Assembly: GCA_002316015.1 (NCBI GenBank)
Contig: DCCS01000035.1
Span: 1-54,035, forward strand
Origin: Prevotellaceae bacterium UBA1075
Lineage (GTDB): Bacteria; Bacteroidota; Bacteroidia; Bacteroidales; Bacteroidaceae
Reading direction: 5' to 3'
DNA: 54,035 nt
A program made the translations under genes and the position numbers. Below are positions 17,771 to 25,936 of the stretch, piece by piece. Each line of letters begins with the position of its first letter. Within the stretch, counting starts at the first letter, position 1. Below the pieces are notes generated by a model. It had not been told where the DNA came from and made no database searches. It worked only from the letters and a program-made list of their open reading frames with translations.

Positions 17771-19144
17771 CTACATGCTGCTGTTCAGCACCAGGGCGAT
17801 GCGCTCCACAATGCCGGTGACCAGTGCGTTGCCCATTAGGAAAGCCCTTCGCAGGTCACTTGCACCCTGCGTGTGATTGTCGGGGAACATGTTCAGCCGC
17901 TCCAGTTCCACGGGCACGAGACGGCGGTAACGTCCACTCCTGGCTCTGATGATATGCTTGAAGCGTGATGGGGCAGCCCCTCCCTCGCCTGTGATGATGG
18001 TGCGCGAGGCGCGGTCTTGCCGGTCGGGGAAGGCCATCGCGCCCTCGCTATAGTTGTACTCGTGGCCAGTGGCCTTGCTGAAGCGCCTCAGTGTCTTGTG
18101 CCCCTTGAGGTATTCCCACCTGGGCAGGTCGGCATCTGGCACAAAGAACTCTTCGGGCACCAGGCTCTCATCAATCAGTATGTCGCCCAGTGTGATGTAT
18201 CTTCCATGATAGTCGGGCTGCGTGTCCATGGTGAACACGGTGCCGTCACGCATCACTCCCGAATTCCCGAATGGGCTGGCGGCCTTGCCCTTGTTGAACT
18301 CATCGGACACTTGTGCGATGTCCCCCCCGATGCCGAACGAACCGGCCTTTCCTTCCTTGGGCAGGCAGGGAAAGGCTTGTGCCAGGACTCCCTTGTGCAG
18401 GAGCCACCCCTCCGCGCCCTGGCCCTGGCTCTCCTGCCGGGCGATATGGCAGTCCTGGCGGTAGGCCATGATGTAGGTGCGCTTGCGTCGCTGCGGCATG
18501 CCATATTCGGCGGCATTGATTACGCGCCACTCCACCAGATAGCCCAGCCGGGCCAGTGAGGCGAGGATGATGGCGAAGTCACGCCCGCGCTGCTTGGCCG
18601 GCGAGCAGAGCAGGCGGTCCACATTCTCCAGCATGAGGCAGGCGGGACGGCGGTTGCCCTTCTCCTCCAAGATACGGTAAATCTGCCACCAGAGCACGCC
18701 CTTCTTGCCCTCGATGCCACCAGAGCGCGTCAGCGTGGTGGCCACAGAGTAGTCCTGGCACGGAAATCCCCCACAGAGCAAGTCGCAGTCGGGTACCTCA
18801 CTGGTGGGCACGGTGGTGATGTCCTGGTTGGAGTGCCCCTCCGGGCCAAACTGCCTGCAATAGATGACGCTCGCGTCCTGCCGCTTGGTGGACGGCTCCC
18901 ACTGGTTGCTCCATATGGTCTTGAAGCGGCCGGATGCCCTCTCCAGCCCGATGCGGAAGCCTCCCACTCCCGCAAAGAGTTCTACCACACGGATGTCTTC
19001 GGGGCGGGTCTCCTTGCACGCGCTCTCGAAGAGGCCCATCTGTATGGCTTCCCGATGTGCCTCGCGCGAGTAGGCCGAGACAGGTTCGCACAGCAGATGG
19101 CTGCCGTATGCCTCGCTGCCTGGCGTAATGGTGTTATATTTCAT
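17771..19144 (-). CDS. DNA (cytosine-5) methyltransferase of Sau3AI-type R-M system
   Basis: A 457-aa C5-cytosine methyltransferase. Motif I FAGVGGFRIG (57-66) binds SAM; motif IV GGFPCQDYS carries the catalytic Cys129; motif VI is ENVDRLL (173-179); motif VIII is QRRKR (218-222). A long target-recognition region precedes the C-terminal GNALVTGIVERI (motif X). The start ATG 19144 overlaps the end of the restriction gene by 11 bp, indicating coupled expression. A Sau3AI-like partner suggests methylation of the GATC cytosine, but the specificity is inferred from the neighbour only. Confidence 0.93.
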   Translation of the reverse strand: MKYNTITPGSEAYGSHLLCEPVSAYSREAHREAIQMGLFESACKETRPEDIRVVELFAGVGGFRIGLERASGRFKTIWSNQWEPSTKRQDASVIYCRQFGPEGHSNQDITTVPTSEVPDCDLLCGGFPCQDYSVATTLTRSGGIEGKKGVLWWQIYRILEEKGNRRPACLMLENVDRLLCSPAKQRGRDFAIILASLARLGYLVEWRVINAAEYGMPQRRKRTYIMAYRQDCHIARQESQGQGAEGWLLHKGVLAQAFPCLPKEGKAGSFGIGGDIAQVSDEFNKGKAASPFGNSGVMRDGTVFTMDTQPDYHGRYITLGDILIDESLVPEEFFVPDADLPRWEYLKGHKTLRRFSKATGHEYNYSEGAMAFPDRQDRASRTIITGEGGAAPSRFKHIIRARSGRYRRLVPVELERLNMFPDNHTQGASDLRRAFLMGNALVTGIVERIALVLNSSM

Positions 19145-20552
19145 TTTCGACGATTTCCCTAATGTATCCCGCATTGAACCAGTAGCAATACTTCTGAGCC
19201 CTTCCCCCATTGGGGTTGGCTGTTGTGTCGCTGGCTTTGCTTGCCTTGGGACGGACGTGAAATTTCCGGTTGTCAGATATGCTCCAGAAGTATCTTGGGG
19301 ATATCCTGTCAGCCAGTACGTTCTCCCGAATGTTTTCCCAGTACTCCCTGGCAACGGCAAGGTCATGCGGTGGCATGGTCCACAGGGCCACCTTCCCCAG
19401 TCTGTACTCTGGCTCCGTGTTCCCATTGGGCAGGCATAAGGAGCGGCCAGTCTCACGGAAGATGACAAACAGGAAACGGCTGGTGAACAGTTCATACAGG
19501 CGCGATTCTGTCCACTCGTCGCAGTCGTGGATTTCCTGGTAGTCGATGTTCTCAAAGGACATGCTCTCCTTGACGACCCCATTCTGCCGTATGCGTATGG
19601 TCTTCATGGTCAGTCCCGACTTCTCGAACTCCTCTGTCCTGTTGACATTTGCGGTCTTGCCCAGCCCGGCAATCCTGTTGGCCAGGATGAAATATTTGGA
19701 CTTGGCTGTAGAGGGAGCGACATGAAGCCTGTGACACAGCTCGGTGAGAGTGAGTCCAAGGTAGGGCGCAAAGCGTTCTGCAAGCAGTTCGTCCACACTG
19801 TGTGCCGAGAGTTCCCCGGGGCTGAAGAGAGAGTTGCGGGGTGCGAGGAGAATGCTGGCATTGCAGTATGCTCCGTTGCTATGGTGCTCTTTGACCTCCT
19901 GCAAGAGCGTGCGCATATAGGAGGCTTTCAGGCTCCATGCTCTCCGTGGTGCGCCCGTTACACTGTTATGCTGCGCCACGAGGCGGTCACCCTTCTGTCC
20001 CTTGCGGCATGCTCCCAGGTACATGGTGTCCCCCTCTGACAATGTGTGGGCCTGTCCTGCCCGTATCTTGCCGATGATGGTGTCATAGTCCCGCCTTATG
20101 ACCAGCAAGTCTTTTGCGGGCAGTTGCCACAGGACAGTAAAGAGGAAGTGAAGGTCAAGCCTTGGCACACCGGGCTGGTGCAGATAGAACATGATGAGCA
20201 TCGTGAGGCACTTCTTGTAAAAATGCGACTCCTCGAATGTCTTGTCCCAGTCCTCGGCATAGTTAATCATGCCGCACACGAGCCGCTCCTTGATGAGCAA
20301 CTCGCCTGATGCCGCCTCCTTCAGTGGTGTGCATTTCAGTTCAGCATGGGCGAGGGCAAAGTCTGCCTCAGGCCGGCTGTTTGTGCCGTATCGGAAAAAG
20401 AGTTCCTCTACCAGTTGGCCCAAGCCACCCTTGCCCCGTTGGTCTTTCCCTTCGGGAGCGAAATCCCTCAGACAGTGGTGGAGCAACTGCTTGCTGTAGT
20501 TGAAAATCGAGGATAAATCCTGTGGGTCGTAAGGTAGAGTCCGCATCAGCAT
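19134..20552 (-). CDS. Sau3AI/MutH-family type II restriction endonuclease
   Basis: A 472-aa protein close in length to Sau3AI. The N-terminal half has the MutH-type catalytic pattern D64...E71-x-K73 (EADFALAHAELK), preceded by GGLGQLVEELFF. The C-terminal half resembles the second, allosteric MutH-like domain (FEKSGLTMKTIRI). Sau3AI cuts before GATC; the same target is probable here but not demonstrated. The frame stays open to 20768, but that extension crosses the 22-nt repeat array and the TACCTTTG promoter at 20569-20576, so ATG 20552 (or 20546) is preferred. The methyltransferase gene follows with an 11-bp overlap. Confidence 0.87.
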   Translation of the reverse strand: MLMRTLPYDPQDLSSIFNYSKQLLHHCLRDFAPEGKDQRGKGGLGQLVEELFFRYGTNSRPEADFALAHAELKCTPLKEAASGELLIKERLVCGMINYAEDWDKTFEESHFYKKCLTMLIMFYLHQPGVPRLDLHFLFTVLWQLPAKDLLVIRRDYDTIIGKIRAGQAHTLSEGDTMYLGACRKGQKGDRLVAQHNSVTGAPRRAWSLKASYMRTLLQEVKEHHSNGAYCNASILLAPRNSLFSPGELSAHSVDELLAERFAPYLGLTLTELCHRLHVAPSTAKSKYFILANRIAGLGKTANVNRTEEFEKSGLTMKTIRIRQNGVVKESMSFENIDYQEIHDCDEWTESRLYELFTSRFLFVIFRETGRSLCLPNGNTEPEYRLGKVALWTMPPHDLAVAREYWENIRENVLADRISPRYFWSISDNRKFHVRPKASKASDTTANPNGGRAQKYCYWFNAGYIREIVENEI

Positions 20553-20568
20553 GTTCCCGTTAAGTCCC

Positions 20569-20576
20569 CAAAGGTA
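20569..20576 (-). promoter_or_regulatory. Candidate -7 element for the R-M operon
   Basis: The minus strand reads TACCTTTG, 17 bp upstream of ATG 20552, implying a short leader. It rules out the longer reading frame as the true N-terminus. Confidence 0.5.
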
Positions 20577-20658
20577 CGAAATAAAGAGTGAAACACGAGC
20601 ATCTGGAAAAAGAAAGATGGCACAAGTCTGCCCATGGGAGTGGCCTGCCCGGAAAAAC

Positions 20659-20790
20659 GCACTACGCCGCGATGGCCAACGCAGCGCACTGCATCGGCCA
20701 ACGCAGCGCGCTGCATCGGCCAACGCACCGCGCTGCATAAGCCAACGCACCGCGCTGCATCGGGACATGCAGTGCGGTGCGCGGAAAATG
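20659..20790. repeat. 22-nt tandem repeat array, locus A
   Basis: Six consecutive 22-nt units start at 20659, 20681, 20703, 20725, 20747 and 20769. The four central ones share the core GCASCGCRCTGCAT followed mostly by CGGCCAAC. The core GCAGCGCGCTGC is itself palindromic; the first and last units are degenerate. The array lies between the R-M operon and cysK, with no credible coding. The same unit family recurs at 40654-40741. Confidence 0.85.
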
Positions 20791-20808
20791 GCAAGCAGGC
20801 GAGGGGGA

Positions 20809-21756
20809 TCACAGGGGGTACTCCTCGAAGGCGTAGAGCTGCGTGCTCAGGTAGCGCTCGCCCGTGTCGGGCAGCAGGGTCACGATGCGCTTGCCCTTGT
20901 TCTCGGGACACCGGGCCAGCTGCAGGGCCGCGTAGGCGGCGGCTCCCGAACTGATTCCCACGATGAGTCCCTCGTAGAGCGAGAGTTCGCGACCCGTGAG
21001 GATGGCGTTGTCGTTGCTCACCTGGATAATCTCATCGACCACCTTGCTGTCATAGGTCTGCGGCACAAAGCCCGCGCCTATGCCCTGTATCTTGTGCGCG
21101 CCGGGCTTTCCGCCGCTCAGCACGGGGCTGCTCTCGGGCTCCACGGCCACAATCTTGACGTTGGGGTTGTGCTTCTTGAGCGCACGTCCCACGCCGGTCA
21201 CGGTGCCTCCCGTGCCCACGCCGGCCACGAAGATGTCCACCTGCCCGTCGGTGTCCTGCCAGATTTCCTCACCCGTGGTACGCTCGTGCATGTCGGGGTT
21301 GGCGGGGTTGACAAACTGTCCCAGGATGACTGCTCCGGGGGTCTCGTCCCTGAGTCGGTTGGCCTCCTCGATGGCGCCCTTCATGCCCTTTGCGCCCGAA
21401 GTGAGCACCAGTTTCGCGCCGGCGGCGCGCAACAGGCTCTGCCGCTCACGGCTCATGGTCTCGGGCATCACGATGATGGCCTCGTAGCCCTTGACGCGGC
21501 TTATCCATGCCAGCCCCACGCCGGTGTTGCCGCTTGTGGGCTCGATGATGACGCTTCCGGGCTTCAGGATGCCCTTCTTTTCTGCGTCCTCTATCATGTT
21601 GAGGGCGATGCGGTCCTTCACGCTTCCGCCGGGGTTGAAGTACTCCACCTTGGCCACCACCTGTGCCTGCGCATTCTTCTTGGCTGCCAGACGCTGCAGG
21701 TCCAGCAGGGGGGTGCGACCAATCAGTTCGGTCAGTTTCTCATGAATCTTTGCCAT
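20809..21756 (-). CDS. cysK: Cysteine synthase A (O-acetylserine sulfhydrylase)
   Basis: A 315-aa PLP enzyme that makes L-cysteine from O-acetylserine and sulfide. The PLP lysine lies in YFNPGGSVKDRIA (Lys near residue 45). The substrate loop PTSGNTGVGLA and the PLP-phosphate loop GVGTGGTVTGVG are intact, as is the C-terminal GISSGAAAYAA. The ATG at 21756 (MAKIHEKLTELIGRTPL) is the family start and lies 91 bp downstream of a well-formed promoter. Monocistronic. Confidence 0.97.
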   Translation of the reverse strand: MAKIHEKLTELIGRTPLLDLQRLAAKKNAQAQVVAKVEYFNPGGSVKDRIALNMIEDAEKKGILKPGSVIIEPTSGNTGVGLAWISRVKGYEAIIVMPETMSRERQSLLRAAGAKLVLTSGAKGMKGAIEEANRLRDETPGAVILGQFVNPANPDMHERTTGEEIWQDTDGQVDIFVAGVGTGGTVTGVGRALKKHNPNVKIVAVEPESSPVLSGGKPGAHKIQGIGAGFVPQTYDSKVVDEIIQVSNDNAILTGRELSLYEGLIVGISSGAAAYAALQLARCPENKGKRIVTLLPDTGERYLSTQLYAFEEYPL

Positions 21757-21846
21757 AATCGTATGTGTTTGGTTAAGTTTTGTGTCTTGCTTGCAGGGGT
21801 GAGGGCCTGGGGCGCGCGCCTGCGGCTTTTCCTCCTGTTGACACTG

Positions 21847-21877
21847 CAAAGGTACGGGTGTGCGACGGAAACCGCAA
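21847..21877 (-). promoter_or_regulatory. Promoter of cysK
   Basis: On the minus strand, TTG (21875-21877) lies 20 bp upstream of TACCTTTG (21847-21854), matching the Bacteroidetes promoter layout. The implied leader is about 85 nt. Confidence 0.6.
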
Positions 21878-22033
21878 TACCACATACGGGGTATATTGGA
21901 GTCCCACACACCGGGCACCGGGGATTCGCGCACGCGTGTGTATATATAATGAGAGGACGGGGAAAGCCGCACGTGACCGTGTCACCCATGCGTCTTTCCC
22001 CGTCCTGCCTGTGGCCTGCGCGGGCCGTGGCTG

Positions 22034-22663
22034 TCAGCGCGCGTTCCCGTCCTTGCCGCCGGTGCGCGACATGACGTGGTCGCGCACCATCTTGCGTGCG
22101 GCGGCCTTCTGCTCGCGTGCCTTGCGCGCGCTGGCCTGGGAGATTCCGGCCGAGTCCCGCAGGCCGTCCACCTGCGAGTGTGCCTTGTCCAGGTCGGCAT
22201 TGGCCTTGTCCAGGTTCTGGCGTGCCGCCTCAAGTTTCTGCGCGGCCGCTGCCACCTTCCTCTCGGCGGCGGCGGCTTTCTTCTGCGCCTTGACGAGCGA
22301 TGCCTGTGCCTTGGCTTTCCTCTGCTGCAGCCTGGCCCCTTCCTTCATGGCTTTCTTCATGGCCTTGTCGGCCTCCTTCTCGCTCTTGAGGGCTTTCTTG
22401 GCCACCTTCAGGTTGCTCTTGGCGGCCTTCAGGTCGGCCTGCTTCTCCTTGAGTTGCTGCTTGAGCCGCCTGGAGCCCTCCACCTTCATCCTGGCCTTGA
22501 GCGAGGACACCTCGGCCCGCAGGGCCTCTGCCTCGCCCGTGAGCTGGCTTACCCACTCGGCACAACTCTTCCCGGTGTCCCCGTAACCATAGTCGTCCCC
22601 GTAATCTTGTGCTGCCGCGCCGAGCGTTACACCCAGCACGGCGATGAGAAACAGTATCCTCAT
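22034..22663 (-). CDS. Secreted coiled-coil protein, function unknown
   Basis: A 209-aa protein with a signal peptide (MRILFLIAVLGVTLGAAAQ), a short acidic Tyr/Gly/Asp segment (DYGDDYGYGD), then an almost continuous Lys/Ala/Glu-rich coiled coil from about residue 40 to 185. The Ala/Lys-heavy heptads resemble tropomyosin- or TolA-like periplasmic spacers. No enzymatic motif is visible. It is probably periplasmic. The 277-bp gap to cysK contains only the cysK promoter. It lies 72 bp downstream of the PBP4-like gene on the same strand and may share its transcript. Confidence 0.75.
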   Translation of the reverse strand: MRILFLIAVLGVTLGAAAQDYGDDYGYGDTGKSCAEWVSQLTGEAEALRAEVSSLKARMKVEGSRRLKQQLKEKQADLKAAKSNLKVAKKALKSEKEADKAMKKAMKEGARLQQRKAKAQASLVKAQKKAAAAERKVAAAAQKLEAARQNLDKANADLDKAHSQVDGLRDSAGISQASARKAREQKAAARKMVRDHVMSRTGGKDGNAR

Positions 22664-22735
22664 AATATAACTTGTTGGTTGTGTGTTGTTGCCTTTCGTG
22701 CCCCGTGCCCCGTGCCGGCCCGTCCCGCGCTGTGC

Positions 22736-24082
22736 TCACCGGCTGAGCAGCAGGCACACCTGGTCTTGGAAACGCTGGCCGGTGCGCGTGCGTGCCACAC
22801 CCTGGTTGATGATGCTGAAGGAGAGGGTGTGCCCGTTGGCGGCGGTCAGGTAACCGCTCAGCGAGGACACGCCCTCCACGGTGCCCGTCTTGGCGCGCAC
22901 GTTGCCCTGGGCGGCGGTGCCCGCCATGCGCCTGCGCAGGGTGCCGTCGACACCCGCTATGGGCAGGCAGGGCATGAGCCTCTGGCGTATGGCCTCGTCC
23001 CGGTAGGCGTGGTTGAGCAGGGCGACCAGCAACTGAGGCGTGACATAGTTGTAGAGCGAAAGGCCGCTGCCATCGGCTATCAGGTAGTCGCGGGGGTGCA
23101 ACCCCAGGCGGGTGATGAGGCTGTCCACCACCGAGGCAGCCTGCAGGCGCGCTGTCTTGCGGTGCCCGCCCATGGAGGCCAGGCGGTAGAAGAGGCACTC
23201 GGCATATATGTTGTCACTGCGCTTGAGCACCGGCCGCATCACCTCGTCGACGGGATGCTCCAGCGCAAAGGCCACCAGGACTTCTCCCTCGAGCCCCTTC
23301 ACCTCGGAGACATACTCGCCCCGCAGCCTGACACCCGCACGCGCGAGCGCCTCGGGCCAGAGCGTGGCCATGCCCTCGGCCCCGCCCACCAGGTGGGCGG
23401 CCAGGGGGCCGTAGTCGTCATCCCAGCACCATCCCCAGCCGTAGGGGGGCACCTCGTAGGGCGGCATCAACTCGCACACCCTGCCTGCCACGCTGTCAAT
23501 GCCCGCCTGGCGCAGGGCGCAGGCCAGGGTGTCGAGGTTGGCCCGGGTGAGCAGGGGATCCATGTCGCCCCTCAAGTACAGGTCGCCCTGGAGCACGCCG
23601 CCGGCGAGCCGGCCTGTGGCGATGACCTCGGTGGTGAGTGGCCTGAGGCCAGCCTCGCGGTCAAGCAGGGTGATGCAGGTGACCAACTTCTCGCACGAGG
23701 CCGGGCGCATGCGGTGCAGCGCGTTGTGGGCATAGACGGGGCGCCCGTCGGTGAGGTCGTAGATGTACAGCCCCAGCTGGGAGGTCTCGCTGATGGGAGA
23801 GCCGCACAGGGAGTCCAGGCTCTGCTGCACCCGTCCCAGCCACGACTGCCCGTCGGCACGCTCCACCACAAGCCCCCGCTGCCCGTCCCGGATTTCCTCG
23901 CCATCGTCCCCGGGCGTGTCCGCCTGGGGGAGCGGCGCGGGCGTCACCGCCGTGACAGGACTCCCGGCGGCATCCTGGACGCGCGTGTCCCTGATGGCAT
24001 GCCGCCCGGTCCCGCACGCGGGGAGGCACAGGAGCAACAGGGCGACCGCTGTCATGTGAACTTGTCTCGTGTATGGTATCAT
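22736..24082 (-). CDS. dacB: D-alanyl-D-alanine carboxypeptidase/endopeptidase (PBP4 type), lipoprotein
   Basis: A 448-aa class C penicillin-binding protein (peptidase S13) that trims or cleaves peptidoglycan stem peptides. The active-site motifs are SCEK (Ser near residue 127), SDN (KRSDNIYAE, near 289) and KTG (RAKTGTVEG, near 396). The N-terminus reads TAVALLLLCLPACG, a lipobox with Cys as likely lipidation site, so it is probably an outer- or inner-membrane lipoprotein. An upstream ATG at 24112 is rejected because the promoter element (24112-24119) covers it; ATG 24082 (MIPYTRQVHM) is used. Confidence 0.9.
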   Translation of the reverse strand: MIPYTRQVHMTAVALLLLCLPACGTGRHAIRDTRVQDAAGSPVTAVTPAPLPQADTPGDDGEEIRDGQRGLVVERADGQSWLGRVQQSLDSLCGSPISETSQLGLYIYDLTDGRPVYAHNALHRMRPASCEKLVTCITLLDREAGLRPLTTEVIATGRLAGGVLQGDLYLRGDMDPLLTRANLDTLACALRQAGIDSVAGRVCELMPPYEVPPYGWGWCWDDDYGPLAAHLVGGAEGMATLWPEALARAGVRLRGEYVSEVKGLEGEVLVAFALEHPVDEVMRPVLKRSDNIYAECLFYRLASMGGHRKTARLQAASVVDSLITRLGLHPRDYLIADGSGLSLYNYVTPQLLVALLNHAYRDEAIRQRLMPCLPIAGVDGTLRRRMAGTAAQGNVRAKTGTVEGVSSLSGYLTAANGHTLSFSIINQGVARTRTGQRFQDQVCLLLSR

Positions 24083-24111
24083 CCTCTCAGTCCTCCTCCT
24101 GTTAGAAGCCA

Positions 24112-24119
24112 CAAAGTTA
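24112..24119 (-). promoter_or_regulatory. Candidate -7 element for dacB
   Basis: The minus strand reads TAACTTTG, matching TAnnTTTG, 30 bp upstream of ATG 24082. It faces the nadB promoter about 45 bp away. Confidence 0.5.
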
Positions 24120-24161
24120 AAGAAAAAAAGGATAACGTCTCGCGCTGTGAGAGAATTTCAG

Positions 24162-24169
24162 TATTTTTG
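24162..24169 (+). promoter_or_regulatory. Candidate -7 element for nadB
   Basis: TATTTTTG on the plus strand matches TAnnTTTG, 33 bp upstream of the nadB ATG. It marks the point where gene orientation switches from mostly minus to mostly plus. Confidence 0.5.
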
Positions 24170-24201
24170 CGCTGACAAACAGTTAAAACCCCATTAGCGA
24201 C

Positions 24202-25794
24202 ATGATACGCAAGTTTGATTTCCTCATCATAGGAAGCGGCGTGGCAGGGATGAGCTACGCCCTGAAAGTGGCCGAAGCGGGCAAGGGAAAGGTGGCACTG
24301 GTGTGCAAGACCTCACTCGAGGAGGCCAACACCGCCAAGGCACAGGGAGGCATCGCCTCGGTGACCAACCTGCTTGTCGACAACTTTGAGAAGCACATAC
24401 AGGACACCATGATAGCGGGCGACTACATCAGCGACCCCGCAGCCGTGGAGCAGGTGGTGCGCAACGCGCCCGCAGGCATCCGCGACCTGCTCAGGTGGGG
24501 GGTGAACTTCGACAAGAAGGAGGACGGGGAGTTTGACCTGCACCGCGAGGGAGGGCACTCGGAGTTCCGCATCCTGCACCATGCCGACGACACGGGAGCC
24601 GAGATACAGCGCGGACTCATGGAGGCGGTGCGCCGCCATCCCAACATCGAGATACTCGAGAACCACTTTGCCGTGGAGATCATCACGCAGCACCACCTGG
24701 GGGTGCGCGTCACCAGGCGCACCCCCGACATAGAGTGCTACGGGGCCTACATACTGAACCCCGACACAGGCAAGGTGGACACCTACCTGAGCCGCATCAC
24801 CCTGATGGCCACAGGAGGCACGGGCGCCGTGTACGCGGCGACCTCGAACCCCAACATCGCCACGGGCGACGGCATCGCCATGGTGTACCGCGCCAAGGGC
24901 AAGGTGAAGGACATGGAGTTTGTGCAGTTCCACCCCACCGTGCTCTACAATCCCAAGGAGACCCACCCCGCCTACCTCATCACCGAGGCCATGCGCGGCT
25001 ACGGAGGCGTGCTACGGCTGCCCAACGGCGAGGAGTTCATGCACAAGTATGACGAGCGCGGAAGCCTGGCCCCGCGCGACATAGTGGCACGCGCCATCGA
25101 CCGCGAGATGAAGATACACGGCCTGGACCACGTGTGCCTGGACGTGACACACAAGAACGCCGAGGAGACCAAGCGCCACTTCCCCAACATCTACGCCAAG
25201 TGCCTGTCCATCGGGATAGACATCACACGGGAGTACATACCCGTGGCCCCCAGCGCGCACTACATGTGCGGGGGGATACAGGTGGACCTCGACGGGCAGA
25301 GCAGCATACACCGCCTCTATGCGGTGGGGGAATGCTCGTGCACAGGGCTGCACGGAGGCAACCGCCTGGCCAGCAACTCGCTCATCGAGGCCGTGGTCTA
25401 TGCCGACGCAGCAGCGCGCCACTCGCTGGAGAACATCGGACGGTATGGCTTCAACGAGAACGTTCCCGAATGGAACGACGAGGGCACCATGACCAACGAG
25501 GAGAAAGTGCTGATAGCACAGGACGTGAAGGAGGTCAACCAGGTGATGAGCACCTATGTGGGCATCGTGCGCAGCGACCTGCGCCTGCACCGCGCATGGG
25601 AACGCCTGGACTTGCTCTACGAGGAGACCGAGCACCTCTTCAAGCGCGTGAAGCCCACACGGGACATCTGTGAACTGAGAAACATGATCAACGTGGGCTA
25701 CCTCATCACGCGCCAGGCCCTGGAGCGCAAGGAGAGCCGGGGACTGCACTACACCATCGACTATCCCTGGCATGCCCTGGACAAGAAGGCCTGA
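24202..25794 (+). CDS. nadB: L-aspartate oxidase
   Basis: A 530-aa FAD enzyme oxidising L-aspartate to iminoaspartate, the first step of de novo NAD synthesis. It shows the dinucleotide fold IIGSGVAGMS near the N-terminus, the EANTAKAQGGIA segment of the succinate dehydrogenase/fumarate reductase flavoprotein family, HYMCGGIQVD, and the NadB-type GNRLASNSLIEAVVYA. Length matches the family. The partner nadA is on the same strand but 9.4 kb downstream; no nadC is seen in the window. Confidence 0.95.
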   Translation: MIRKFDFLIIGSGVAGMSYALKVAEAGKGKVALVCKTSLEEANTAKAQGGIASVTNLLVDNFEKHIQDTMIAGDYISDPAAVEQVVRNAPAGIRDLLRWGVNFDKKEDGEFDLHREGGHSEFRILHHADDTGAEIQRGLMEAVRRHPNIEILENHFAVEIITQHHLGVRVTRRTPDIECYGAYILNPDTGKVDTYLSRITLMATGGTGAVYAATSNPNIATGDGIAMVYRAKGKVKDMEFVQFHPTVLYNPKETHPAYLITEAMRGYGGVLRLPNGEEFMHKYDERGSLAPRDIVARAIDREMKIHGLDHVCLDVTHKNAEETKRHFPNIYAKCLSIGIDITREYIPVAPSAHYMCGGIQVDLDGQSSIHRLYAVGECSCTGLHGGNRLASNSLIEAVVYADAAARHSLENIGRYGFNENVPEWNDEGTMTNEEKVLIAQDVKEVNQVMSTYVGIVRSDLRLHRAWERLDLLYEETEHLFKRVKPTRDICELRNMINVGYLITRQALERKESRGLHYTIDYPWHALDKKA

Positions 25795-25936
25795 CCGGGA
25801 AGAGACGCACACCCGGATGCAGCGCGACCTGCAGCCGGCCTGAACGGGCAGGACGAAGCCCCTGCCCGGAGGCACGGCCCTGCCCGCGCCCCGGATAGAG
25901 GCGGGCCGCCAAAAGGTCACCACGCAAGAAACGGAA

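Noticed and set aside
20553..20768. Open extension of the restriction enzyme reading frame through the 22-nt array
   Set aside because: It crosses a TACCTTTG promoter and a non-coding repeat whose period is not a multiple of 3; homology starts at ATG 20552.
20659..20790. CRISPR array
   Set aside because: The units abut without unique spacers and no cas genes are present.
24113..24201. Origin of replication at the strand switch
   Set aside because: Orientation switches here, but only paired promoters are seen, with no DnaA boxes; the array at 34.9 kb is the better candidate.
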